From Streptomyces sp. WAC08241 (lineage in GTDB: Bacteria > Actinomycetota > Actinomycetes > Streptomycetales > Streptomycetaceae): DNA of 64,000 nucleotides. Below are positions 10,677-20,062 of the stretch, piece by piece. A program made the translations under genes and the position numbers. A model generated the notes under the pieces. That model searched no databases. It had not been told where the DNA came from and saw only the letters and a list, made by a program, of their open reading frames with translations. Within the stretch, counting starts at the first letter, position 1. Each line of letters opens with the position of its first letter. Location: positions 3,784,501-3,848,500 of the forward strand of contig CP042279.1 in NCBI GenBank assembly GCA_007858575.1. Reading direction: 5' to 3'.

Positions 10677-11165
10677 TCAGCGCCCCTCAGCGCCCCTCGA
10701 TCTCCCCCTCTCCCCGGCCAGCCGGCCCGCCGCCTCGTGCATCGCCAGCTCCAGGAGCGGGGCGTCGGTGAGGGTTCCCGAGCCGTCCGGCACCACCAGC
10801 CAGCGCACCGCGCCGGCCGCCCGGCCCGGGTACGGGACGACGATCCAGGTCCCGGCGCCCGCGCTGCGGATCCCGGTGCCGAGCCAGCGGGCGGCGGTGC
10901 CCGGCGGGACGAAGAAGCCCATCCGGGCGTCGCCGAAGTCGGCCAGGACCGGGCCCGGACGGCCCACCAGGCGGGTCAGCACGTCGAGCGTGGGATAGCC
11001 CAGCCCGGCCGGCAGGATCAGCACGTCCCAGCGCACGCCGGCGGGCAGGAGCGCGACCCCGTGCGGGTTGCGCTCCCACTCCCACCGGCAGGCGTCGGGA
11101 TCGGGCGCGGCCGCGAGCAGCCACTCCACCGCACTCCTGGCGCCCGTGGCCCCCGTACCAGTCAT
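10677..11165 (-). CDS. Bifunctional primase/polymerase-like N-terminal domain protein
   Basis: Intact 162-residue frame from ATG 11165, preceded by GGAGGA. The sequence ...VEWLLAAAPDPDACRWEWERNPHG... VRWDVLILPAG... GPVLADFGDARMGFFVPPGTA resembles the short Streptomyces proteins annotated as 'bifunctional DNA primase/polymerase'. These keep only part of the AEP-like fold, and the catalytic acidic pairs of a real primase are not evident, so an enzymatic role is doubtful. It follows the polyamine operon in the same orientation after 113 bp. Confidence 0.6.
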   Translation of the reverse strand: MTGTGATGARSAVEWLLAAAPDPDACRWEWERNPHGVALLPAGVRWDVLILPAGLGYPTLDVLTRLVGRPGPVLADFGDARMGFFVPPGTAARWLGTGIRSAGAGTWIVVPYPGRAAGAVRWLVVPDGSGTLTDAPLLELAMHEAAGRLAGERGRSRGAEGR

Positions 11166-11180
11166 CGCGACGTCCTCCTT

Positions 11181-11205
11181 CCGTGTGGACACGGTGTCCA
11201 CACGG
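11181..11205. promoter_or_regulatory. 25-bp perfect palindrome upstream of the primase-like gene
   Basis: CCGTGTGGACA and its exact reverse complement TGTCCACACGG flank a 3-base centre. It lies directly upstream of the ribosome-binding site for the start at 11165 and downstream of the FAD oxidoreductase stop (11278). It could be an operator for a dimeric repressor, or a transcript hairpin near the RBS. Confidence 0.6.
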
Positions 11206-11277
11206 AGAGAGCGGGAGGGCGGCCGCTCTTACGCGACTTCGCCTACTCGTCGGTTGTGACGTACGTCACGCGACCGG

Positions 11278-12695
11278 TCAACTGTCGAAGCCAAGACCCA
11301 GGCGGTCCATGGTCTTCAGCCACAGGTTGCGCCGGCCGCCGTTCTCGTCGGCGCGGGCGAGCGACCACTTGGTGAGGCCGATGCCGGCCCAGGCGACCGG
11401 CTCGGGCGGGAACGGCAGCGGCTTGGAGCGGACCATGTCCAGCTCGGTGCGCTCGGTGCGCTCCCCCGCGAGCAGGTCGAGCATCACGTCGGCGCCGAAG
11501 CGGGTGGCGCCGACGCCGAGGCCGGTGAACCCGGCCGCGTACGCCACCTTCCCCTTGTGGGCCGTGCCGAAGAAGGCCGAGAAGCGGGAGCAGGTGTCGA
11601 TCGCGCCGCCCCAGGCGTGGCTGAAGCGGAGCCCCTCCAACTGCGGGAAGCAGCGGAAGAAGTGCTCGGCCAGCTTGAGGTACGTCTCGGGGCGGTGGTC
11701 CATGTCGGCGCTGACCTTGCCGCCGAAGGGGTAGATCGCGTCGTAGCCGCCCCACAGGATCCGGTGGTCGGCGGTGATCCGGAAGTAGTGGAACTGGTTG
11801 GCGGAGTCGCCGAGGCCCTGCCGGTTCTTCCAGCCGATCGAGGCGAGCTGCTCCGGGCTGAGCGGCTCGGTCGTCAGGGCGTAGTCGTAGACCGGGACCG
11901 TGTAGGCCCGGACGCGCTTGACCAGGGACGGGAAGACGTTGGTGCCGAGCGCGACCCGGCGGGCGAGGACCTTGCCGTACGGGGTGCGCACGCCCATGCC
12001 GGCGCCGACGGAGACCAGGTCGAGGCCGGGGTGTTCTCGTAGATCCGGACGCCCAGGCCGAGGCAGGCCCGCTTGAGGCCCCAGGCCAGCTTGGCGGGGT
12101 TCAGCATGGCGACGCCGCGGCGGTCCCAGAGGCCGCCGAGGAAGGTCGGCGAGTCGACCTCGGCGCGCACCGCGTCCCGGTCGAGGAGGTCGACGCCGTC
12201 CGCGAGGCCGAGCCGGTCGAGCTCGGCGTGCACCTCGTGCAGCTCCTCGACCTGGTACGGCTCGGTGGCCACGTCGATCTCGCCGGTGCGCTCGAAGTCG
12301 CAGTCCAGGGAGTAGCGGGCGACGGCCTCCTCGATGGCGTCGAGGTTCCGCTCGCCCAGCTCCTCCAGCTTCGGCAGCTCGCCCGGCCAGCGGGCGAGCC
12401 CGTTGCCGAAGCCGTGGGTGAGGGAGGCCGCGCAGAAGCCGCCGTTGCGGCCCGAGGCGGCCCAGCCCACCTCGCGCCCCTCGATCAGGACGACGTCCTT
12501 GGAGGGATCGCGCTCCTTGGCGAGGAGCGCGGTCCACAGGCCGCTGTAGCCGCCGCCGACCACGAGGAGGTCGCACTTCTCGGTGCCGGTGAGGGCGGGC
12601 AGGGCTCCGGGCTTGCCGGGGTCTTCCAGCCAGAAGGGGACGGGCTGGGCGTCGGAGAGAGATTGGGCGGCGAGACGCATGGCGACTGGGGCCAT
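11278..12695 (-). CDS. FAD-dependent amine oxidase, PuuB-like (DAO family)
   Basis: About 472 residues from ATG 12695, with AAGGAG upstream. The Rossmann dinucleotide motif is LLVVGGGYSGLWTALLAKE at about residues 38-56, followed by VVLIEGREVGWAASGRNGGF typical of the DAO/GlpD family. C-terminal landmark: YAAGFTGLGVGATRFGADV. One frame shift lies near 12030 in a G run. It is the last gene of the potD-A-B-C operon, consistent with a gamma-glutamylputrescine oxidase or similar role; Streptomyces orthologues have been linked to polyamine utilisation. Exact substrate is inference. Confidence 0.85.
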
Positions 12696-12731
12696 GGTTT
12701 CCAACTCCTTCGGTGCCTGGGCGGCCTTCGC

Positions 12732-13528
12732 TCAGGCTGTTGCTGTTTTCTTGCGCCGGTTCGTAATGATTTGCCCGGCCATGACCACCAGTACCGCGAG
12801 GACGAACATCGCGGTGCCGATGACGTTGATCTGAACGGGTGTGCCGCGCTGCGCCGAGCCCCAGACGAACATGGGGAAGGTGACCGTGGACGGTCCCGCG
12901 TTGAAGTTGGTGATGATGAAGTCGTCGAACGAGAGCGCGAAGGCGAGCAGCGCGCCGGCGGCGATGCCGGGGGCGGCGATCGGCAGGGTGACGCGCAGGA
13001 AGGTCTGCGCGGGCCCCGCGTAGAGGTCGCGCGCGGCCTCCTCAAGACGCGGGTCCATGGACATGACCCGGGCCTTGACCGCCGTCACGACGAACGACAG
13101 GCAGAAGGTGATGTGGGCGATCAGGACCGTCCAGAAGCCCAGCTCGATCCCCATGTTGAGGAAGAGGGTGAGCAGCGAGGCGGCCATGACGACCTCGGGC
13201 ATCGCCATCGGCAGGAAGATCAGCGAGTTGGTCGCGCCGCGCGCCCGGAAGCGGTAGCGGACGAGCGCGAAGGCGATCGCCGTGCCGAGGGCGACGGCGC
13301 CGAGGGTGGCCCAGGCGGCGAGCTGGAGCGAGAGCGACAACGACTGGCACATGTCGGCGACCCCGCAGGGTCCTTCCAGGCGTCCAGGGAGAACTGCTGC
13401 CAGGAGTAGTTGAAGCGCCCGTTCGGCTTGTTGAACGAGAACGCCATCACGACGAGGTTCGGCAGGATCATGTACGCGAGCGTCAGCAGGCCCGCGACGA
13501 CGACGAGGTTCTTGCGGATCCAGCGCAT
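12732..13528 (-). CDS. potC: Polyamine ABC transporter permease PotC
   Basis: Inner-membrane permease of a spermidine/putrescine importer. Start ATG 13528 overlaps the potB stop by one base (TGATG), indicating coupled translation. Six-helix pattern with the EAA loop LEEAARDLYAGPAQTFLRVT and ending NRRKKTATA. A deletion near 13364 breaks the frame after AWKDP. Length about 265 residues fits PotC. Confidence 0.93.
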
Positions 13529-14457
13529 CAGACGAGGTCCTCGTTCCGGCGCGGCGGATGTAGACGGTGACCATGACCAGGACGATCGCCATGAGGATGA
13601 AGGAGAGCGCGGCGGCCGTCGGGTAGTCGAGGACCCGCAGGAACTGCGACTGGATGACGTTGCCGACCATCTTGGTGTCGGTCGAGCCGAGCAGTTCGGA
13701 GTTCACGTAGTCGCCGCTCGCCGGGATGAAGGTGAGCAGGGTGCCGGAGACGACGCCGGGCATCGACAGCGGGAAGGTCACCTTGCGGAAGGTGGTCGCC
13801 GGGGAGGCGTAGAGGTCCTGCGCGGCCTCGTGGAGCCGTCCGTCGATCCGCTCCAGGGAGGTGTAGAGGGCAGGATCATGAAGGGCAGGAAGTTGTACGT
13901 GAGGCCGCAGACGACCGCCATCGGGGTGGCGAGCACGCGGTCGCCCTCGGTCCAGCCGAGCCAGCTCGTCACGTCGAGGACGTGCAGCGCGTTCAGCGCG
14001 TCGACCACGACGCTGTCGTCCGCCAGGATCGTCTTCCACGCCAGCGTCCGGATGAGGAAGCTGGTGAAGAAGGGGCGATGACGAGGACGAGGAGCAGATT
14101 GCGCCAGCGCCCGGCCCGGAAGGCGATCAGGTACGCGAGCGGGTAGCCGAGGAGCAGGCAGAGCACGGTCGCGGTCCCGGCGTAGAGCAGGGAGCGGACG
14201 AACTGCGGCCAGTACTCCTGGAGGGCCTCCCAGTAGGTCTGGAAGTGCCAGGTGACCTGGAAGCCGGCTTCGAGGGAGCCGGTCTGGACCGAGGTGGAGG
14301 CCTGGTAGACCAGCGGCAGCGCGAAGAAGACGAGCAGCCAGACGATGCCGGGGAGCAGCAGCCAGTAGGGGACGAGCCGCTTGCGGGTGGCGGGCTTGCG
14401 CAGAACCGGTTCCTCCACCGATTCCGGCGTCTCCTTCGTGAGGGTCGGGGCGCTCAT
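13528..14457 (-). CDS. potB: Polyamine ABC transporter permease PotB
   Basis: Partner permease. ATG 14457 overlaps the potA stop by four bases (ATGA). Starts MSAPTLTKETPES, with a first helix PYWLLLPGIVWLLVFFALPL and the EAA loop LHEAAQDLYASPATTFRKVT. It ends NEDLV at the TGATG junction with potC. Frame shifts near 14075, 13872 and 13548. About 310 residues. Confidence 0.93.
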
Positions 14458-15632
14458 CCGGCGTCCTCCACGCTCTCCACGCCCGCGTCGATGTCCTGAT
14501 CGGCGTCGAGTCCGAAGGTGTGCGCCGGGTTCCAGTGCAGGACCACCTCGGCGCCCGGGACCAGGCGGGTGTCGCGCTCGATGTTCTGCTCGTACACCTG
14601 GAGCTCGGCTCCGGCGGGCGAGTTCACCACGTACTGGGTGGAGACGCCGATGAAGGAGGAGTCGGCGATCCGGCCGGTGACGCGGTTGCGGCCGTCGGCT
14701 ATCGCGCCGGCGTCGTCCGCGTGGGTGAGGGAGATCTTCTCGGGGCGGACGCCCACGAGCAGCTTGCCGCCCGCCCGGACGGCGGGGGTACAGCGGCCGC
14801 CGGGGACCCTGAGCCTGCCGCCGCCCGCCGTGACGAGCACGTCGGAGCCGGTGGAGCCGGTCTCCAGGACCTCGGCCTCGATGAGGTTGGAGGTGCCGAG
14901 GAAGTTGGCGACGAAGGTGGTCCGCGGGTTCTCGTACAGGTCGGCGGGGGCGCCGAGCTGCTCGACCCGGCTGCCGTTCATCACTGCGACCTGGTCGGCC
15001 ATGGTCATGGCCTCCTCCTGGTCGTGGGTGACGTGCACGAAGGTGATGCCGACCTCGGTCTGGATCCGCTTGAGTTCGAGCTGCATCTGGCGGCGCAGCT
15101 TGAGGTCGAGGGCGCCGAGGGGCTCGTCGAGGAGGAGCACCTGCGGGTGGTTGATGAGGGCGCGGGCCACGGCGACGCGCTGCTGCTGGCCGCCGGAGAG
15201 CTGGTGCGGCTTGTGCCGGGCCTTGTCGCCGAGCTGGACGAGCTCCAGCATGTCGTCGACCTGCTTCTTGACCGACTTGATGCCGCGGCGGCGCAGGCCG
15301 AAGGCGATGTTCTCGGAGATGTCCATGTGCGGGAAGAGCGCGTAGGACTGGAAGACGGTGTTGACCGGCCGCTTGTAGGGCGGGAGGTCGGTGACGTCGG
15401 TGTCGCCGAGGAAGACGGTGCCGGTGCTCGGGTCCTCCAGGCCGGCGATCATGCGCAGGGTGGTGGTCTTGCCGCAGCCGGAGGCGCCGAGGAGGGCGAA
15501 GAAGGAGGCCCTGCGGGACGGTCAGGTCGAGCGGGTGGACGGCGGTGAAGGAGCCGTACGTCTTGCTGATCCCGGTGAGACGGACGTCGCCGCCGCCCGT
15601 GTTCTTCCAGTGTGAGCAGTGTTGTCAGTCAT
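14454..15632 (-). CDS. potA: Polyamine ABC transporter ATPase PotA
   Basis: ATP-binding subunit powering polyamine uptake. Walker A LLGASGCGKTT, signature LSGGQQQRVAVARAL, Walker B VLLLDEPLGALD, H-loop VTHDQEEA, then a TOBE domain (VGVRPEKISLT). ATG 15632 (MTDNTAHTG). Shifts near 15608 and 15512. 45 bp separate it from the potD stop, and it overlaps potB. Confidence 0.94.
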
Positions 15633-15676
15633 GGGTCGTGGTCCCAGGGGAGTGAGAGGGGTGGACGAGGCCGGAC

Positions 15677-16922
15677 TCAGGCGCCGATGAGCTTGGCGAA
15701 CTTCTCCTCGTACGCCGTCTCCTCCGCGCCGGTGAGCGAGCGGAAGGCGTGCGACTTCTTCGCCATGGCCTTGTCGGGGAGGATCAGCGTGTTGTCCGCG
15801 AGCTCGGGGTCGATCTTCGCGAGCTCGTCCTTCACCCCGTCGACGGGGCAGACGTAGTTGATGTACGCGGCGAGCTGGGCGGCGACGGGGAGCTCGTAGT
15901 AGTGGTCGATGAGCTTCTCGGCGTTGGTCTTGTGCCGGGACTGCGCGGGGACGAGCAGGTTGTCGGTGGAGGTGATGTAGCCGGCCGCCGGTATGGAGTA
16001 ACGGATGTCGGGGTTGTCCGCCTGGAGCTGGATGATGTCGCCGGCCCAGGCGAGACAGGCGGCGATGTCGCCCTTGTCGAGGTCGGACGTGTAGTCGTTG
16101 CCGGTGAAGCGGCGTATCTGCTTCTTGTCGACGCCCTTCTGGAGGCGTCCGACCGCCGCGTCGAAGTCGGCGTCCGTGAAGCCGCCCGGGTCCTTGCCGA
16201 GGTCGAGCAGGGTCATGCCGACGGTGTCGCGCATCTCGGTGAGGAAGCCGACCCGGCCCTTGAGCGAGGGGTCGTCCAGGAGCTGGGTGACGGAGTCGAC
16301 CTTCTTCCCGCCGGTCGCCTTCACGTTGTACGCGATGACGGTGGAGATGCCGGTCCAGGGTACGAGTGGGCCCGGCCCGGGTCCCAGTCGGGGTTGCGGA
16401 ACTGGGCGGAGAGGTTGCTGTACGCGTGGGGAGGTTCGCGGGGTCGAGCTTCTGCGCCCAGCCGAGCCGGATCATCCGGGCGGCGAGCCAGTCGGTGACG
16501 CATATGAGGTCGCGGCCGGTGTCCTGGCCGGCCGCGAGCTGCGGCTTGATCTTGCCGAAGAACTCGACGTTGTCGTTGATGTCCTCGGTGTACTTGACCT
16601 TGATCCCGGTGCGCTTCTCGAACGCCTCCAGGGAGGGGCGGGACTTCTCGTCCTCGCTGACGTCCATGTACTCGGTCCAGTTGGAGAAGGCGACCGTCTT
16701 CTCCTTGGCCGAGTCGTCCGTGGAGGCGGTGCTCGGGCCCTCCCGCTTGGCGGGCGGGATGCCGCACGCGGTCAGGGACGCGAGGCCGCCGACGGCGAGC
16801 GCGCCGACGCCGCCCGCGCGCAGCATCGAACGGCGGCTGAGGGCGCCCCGGCCGCTCGTCAGACTGCGGCGTATCGCCGCGAGCTGCGCCGCGGACAGGC
16901 TGTCGGGCTCGTACTGCTCCAT
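15677..16922 (-). CDS. potD: Polyamine-binding lipoprotein PotD
   Basis: Extracellular substrate-binding lipoprotein of the polyamine transporter. The long N-terminus has a twin-arginine-like RRSMLRAGGVGALAVGGLAS and a lipobox LTAC. Mature domain: FSNWTEYMDVSEDE, FEKRTGIKVKYTEDINDN and ADNPDIRYSIPAAG are PotD hallmarks, and the end is FAKLIGA. Two shifts lie near 16430 and 16365. About 415 residues. Second gene of the ALDH-potDABC-oxidase operon. Confidence 0.93.
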
Positions 16923-16970
16923 GCGCTGTGCCCTTTCGGAGGGTTGCGTCGCCGGTCGGGCGACGGTCGG

Positions 16971-18479
16971 CTATCGGTCCCCGAAGATCGTGCGGTGCCA
17001 GTCCTTCGCGGCGACCGCGGTGTTGTCGTACATCACGTGCTTGACCTGCGTGTACTCCTCGAAGGAGTACGCCGACATGTCCTTTCCGTAGCCCGAGGCC
17101 CGGGTTCCCCCGTGGGGCATCTCGCTGATGATCGGGATGTGGTCGTTGACCCAGACGCAGCCGGCCTTGATCTCCCGAGTGGCGCGGCCCGTCCGGTAGA
17201 CGTCGCGGCTCCAGGCGGAGGCGGCGAGGCCGTAGGGGTGTCGTTGGCGAGCTCGATGCCCTCGTCGTCGGTGTCGAAGGGCAGGGCCACCAGGACCGGG
17301 CCGAAGATCTCCGACTGCACGACCTCGCTGTCCTGCGCGGCGCCCGTGATCAGGGTCGGACGGTAGTACGCCCCGTCCTCCAGGTCCCCGCCGGGGCCCT
17401 CGCCGCCGGTGACGACGGTGGCGTAGCCGCGGGCGCGGTCGACGAAGCCGGCGACCCGGTCGCGCTGGGCGTGGCTGATCAGCGGGCCGAGGTCGGTGTC
17501 CGGGGCGAAGGGGTCGCCGAGCCGGACGGAGTCCATGAGCTCGGCGACGCGGGCGGTGAAGGCGTCGAAGAGGGGCGCTGGACGTACGCGCGCGTGGCGG
17601 CGGTGCAGTCCTGGCCGCTGTTGATGAGGGAGGCGGCGACGGCGCCCTGGGCGGCGGCCTCCAGGTCGGCGTCGTCGAAGACGACGAAGGGGCCTTGCCG
17701 CCGAGTTCGAGGTGGAGGCGCTTGACGGTGGCGGTGGCGATCTCGGCGACCCGCTTGCCGACCGGGGTGGAGCCGGTGAAGGAGGTCATGACGACGTCGG
17801 GGTGGCCGACGAGGTGCTCGCCGACGGTCCGGCCGGCCCCGTTGACGATGTTGATCACGCCGTCGGGGATGCCGGCGTCGGTGGCGGCCTGCGCGAACAT
17901 CAGGGAGGTGAGGGGGTGAGCTCGGCGGGCTTCAGGACGATCGTGTTGCCGGCGGCGACCGCCGGGAGGATCTTCCAGGCGGCCATCTGGAGGGGGTAGT
18001 TCCAGGGGCGATGGAGCCGACGACGCCGAGGGGCTCGCGCCGTACGTAGGAGGTGTGGTCGCCGGAGTACTCGGCGGCGGCCTGGCCCTGGAGGTGGCGG
18101 GCGGCCCCGGCGAAGAAGGCGGTGTTGTCGACCGTGCCGGGCACGTCGAACTCGGTGGTGAGCTTGAGCGGCTTGCCGCACTGGAGGGACTCGGCGCGGG
18201 CGAAGTCTCGGCCCGCTCGGCGAGGACGCCGGCGAAGCGGTGGAGGGCGTCGGAGCGCTCCCCTGGGGTGGCGCCCGCCCAGCCGGGGAAGGCGGCCTTG
18301 GCGGCGGCCACGGCCTCGTCCACGTCAGCGGTGGAGGCGAGGGCGTACGTGTACACGGTCTTCCCGGTCGCCGGGTCGATCACGTGGTGGTCCTCGCCGG
18401 ACGTTCCGGGGCGGAGCCTGCCGCCGATGTACTGTGCGCCGTCCGCGAAGCGGTCCGTCGCCTGGAAGCGGTTGCCCAT
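16971..18479 (-). CDS. Gamma-aminobutyraldehyde-type dehydrogenase (PuuC-like)
   Basis: NAD-dependent aldehyde dehydrogenase, about 505 residues from ATG 18479. Visible motifs: NYPLQMAAWKILPAVAAGNT, TGSTPVGKRV (NAD), catalytic Glu in LHLELGGKAP, nucleophile Cys in NSGQDCTAATR, and EMPHGGTRASGYGKD. Broken by about seven single-base deletions, e.g. in GGCAAGGCCCC where five Cs are expected. First gene of the pot operon, so it probably oxidises 4-aminobutanal formed from putrescine to GABA for gabT. Confidence 0.9.
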   Translation of the reverse strand: MGNRFQATDRFADGAQYIGGRLRPGTSGEDHHVIDPATGKTVYTYALASTADVDEAVAAAKAAFPGWAGATPGERSDALHRFAGVLAERAETSPAPSPSSAASRSSSPPSSTCPARSTTPPSSPGPPATSRARPPPSTPATTPPTYGASPSASSAPSPLELPPPDGRLEDPPGGRRRQHDRPEARRAHPLTSLMFAQAATDAGIPDGVINIVNGAGRTVGEHLVGHPDVVMTSFTGSTPVGKRVAEIATATVKRLHLELGGKAPSSSSTTPTWRPPPRAPSPPPSSTAARTAPPPRARTSSAPLRRLHRPRRRAHGLRPARRPLRPGHRPRPADQPRPARPGRRLRRPRPRLRHRRHRRRGPRRGPGGRGVLPSDPDHGRRAGQRGRAVGDLRPGPGGPALRHRRRGHRARQRHPYGLAASAWSRDVYRTGRATREIKAGCVWVNDHIPIISEMPHGGTRASGYGKDMSAYSFEEYTQVKHVMYDNTAVAAKDWHRTIFGDR

Positions 18480-18538
18480 GACGCTCTCCGTTGTTCCAGC
18501 TCGAATTGAGTGCCGATCCTGACAGAGGGACGACTACC

Positions 18539-18559
18539 CAACAAGTGATTCCGTTGTTG
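18539..18559. promoter_or_regulatory. Inverted repeat upstream of the polyamine operon
   Basis: CAACAA and TTGTTG flank a 9-base centre, 60-80 bp upstream of the ALDH ATG in the divergent interval 18480-18654. It lies in a comparatively AT-rich island (PROBABLE promoter DNA), so it is a candidate operator for the pot operon. Confidence 0.4.
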
Positions 18560-18654
18560 CCTTTTGGTTACGCGACGGATTCGGTCGACCATGTGTCGAG
18601 GTCGCCGGAAAATCTCCGTACGGAGTGTCCGTGGCGGATGCCAGACTCCCATGC

Positions 18655-19201
18655 ATGAGCGCGATCGAAGAGCTGACACAGCAGGTCAGCAGGGGTGACA
18701 GGGTGAAGTGGCTGCACTTCTGGGGTCACCGTCCGCACCCGGACGGACACCTTTCGGCGAGCTGTCTCAGCCAGTGGTGGCCCTCCCCTTCACGGTCGAC
18801 GGGGTGGCGTACGCGACCGCGGAGCACTGGATGATGGCCGCCAAGGCGCGGCTCTTCGGGGACGCGGACGCCGAGCGGGCTGCGCTGGCCGCCCGCACCC
18901 CCGCCGAGGCCAGAAGGCGGGCCGCCTCGTGCGGGACTTCGACGGCGCGGTGTGGGAGCGGGAGCGGTTCGGGATCGTCGTCGAGGGCGGCGTCCACAAG
19001 TTCTCCTCGGACGGGGCCCTGCGCGCGTATCTGCTCGGCACGGGCGACCGCGTCCTGGTGGAGGCCAGTCCGGTGGACCGGATCTGGGGCATCGGGCTCG
19101 CCGCGACCGACCCCGGCGCCCACGACCCGGCCCGCTGGCGCGGCCTCAACCTCCTGGGCTTCGCCCTCATGGAGGTGCGGGAGCGGCTGCGGAGCGCCTG
19201 A
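18655..19201 (+). CDS. NADAR-family protein (YbiA-like N-glycosidase)
   Basis: About 182 residues from ATG 18655. NADAR/DUF1768 landmarks are clear: RVKWLHFWGH, LSQWWPSPFTVDGVAYATAEHWMMAAKA, VHKFSSDG, and IWGIGLAATDPGAHDPARWRGLNLLG. (These are separate short stretches.) Characterised members hydrolyse the N-glycosidic bond of early riboflavin intermediates, and others are associated with ADP-ribose/NAD metabolism. Frame shifts lie near 18752-18778 and 18918. Divergent from the polyamine operon. Confidence 0.88.
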
Positions 19202-19261
19202 CGTCACGGGAAAGGCCCGGGAAGCACCGGGAAAGGGCCGGGAAAAGCCCCGGGAAAGGGC

Positions 19262-19299
19262 GAAGGGCCCCGCACCGGGTGTCCGGTGCGGGGCCCTTC
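19262..19299. terminator. Bidirectional terminator hairpin
   Basis: Perfect 17-bp stem GAAGGGCCCCGCACCGG with loop GTGT, between the convergent NADAR and DUF4190 genes. Just before it, 19209-19261 carries four spaced copies of a GGGAAAG-like heptamer. Confidence 0.85.
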
Positions 19300-19316
19300 C
19301 GGGTGCGTACGCCGTC

Positions 19317-19988
19317 TCAGCGGGTGATCTCCAGGACAAGCGACGAGGCGAACGGGTCCTCGTCGGAGGTGCCGGAGTCCTCGAAGGCCGAGGGTCCTGG
19401 GCGATCGCCCAGACGAAGAAGGCGAGGAAGGCCGCGCCGACCAGGGTGCCGATGGCGCCGAGCACGATGCCGGCGATCGCCATGCCCCGGTTGGTCGCCT
19501 CGCCCCGGCCCGCCTTCTTCACGCCGATGATGCCGAAGATCAGGCCCAGGACGCCGAGGACCACGCCCAGGCCGTACAGGCAGAAGCCCGCGACCGAGAC
19601 GATGCCGAGCACCATCGCGGCCGTGCCCATGCCGTTGGAGGGCCTGCGGCCAGGCCTGCTGGCCGCCGTACCCCGGATATCCGGGATAGCCGTACCCGGA
19701 GGTCGCCATGGGCGCCGGAGCGGCCGGGTAGCCGTAGCTCCCGGCGGTGTCCGCCGGATGGCCGTATCCGCCGGGCGTCGCCGCCGGGCCGCCGGGCGCG
19801 ACCGGGGGCGGCGGGACGTCGCCGCCGGGGCCGGACGCCGCCGGCATGGACGTCACGGTCTGCTGGTCGTGCACCGGCGGGGACGACGGCGCCGCCGGCT
19901 TGCTCAGTTCCACCCCGTCGCGGTTCGGCGGAGCCCACGGGTCCGCCGGGTCGTAGCCGCCCGGCTGCTGGTCTCGATTGTCAGACAT
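19317..19988 (-). CDS. DUF4190 membrane protein with Pro/Gly/Tyr-rich N-terminus
   Basis: About 223 residues from ATG 19988. The N-terminal half is disordered (PPPVAPGGPA, YGYPGYPGYGG). The C-terminal half has the DUF4190 pair of helices: MVLGIVSVAGFCLYGLGVVL with GVKKAGRG between, and MAIAGIVLGAIGTLVGAAFL. Common in actinomycetes, function unknown. Shifts near 19640 and 19395. Confidence 0.8.
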   Translation of the reverse strand: MSDNRDQQPGGYDPADPWAPPNRDGVELSKPAAPSSPPVHDQQTVTSMPAASGPGGDVPPPPVAPGGPAATPGGYGHPADTAGSYGYPAAPAPMATSGYGYPGYPGYGGQQAWPQALQRHGHGRDGARHRLGRGLLPVRPGRGPRRPGPDLRHHRREEGGPGRGDQPGHGDRRHRARRHRHPGRRGLPRLLRLGDRPGPSAFEDSGTSDEDPFASSLVLEITR

Positions 19989-20062
19989 GGGCCTCCCCCA
20001 TCGTGGTCACGTCATGCTAAGGCCTCACTCCTGCGGGGAACCGTCCGGCCTACGATGACCCG

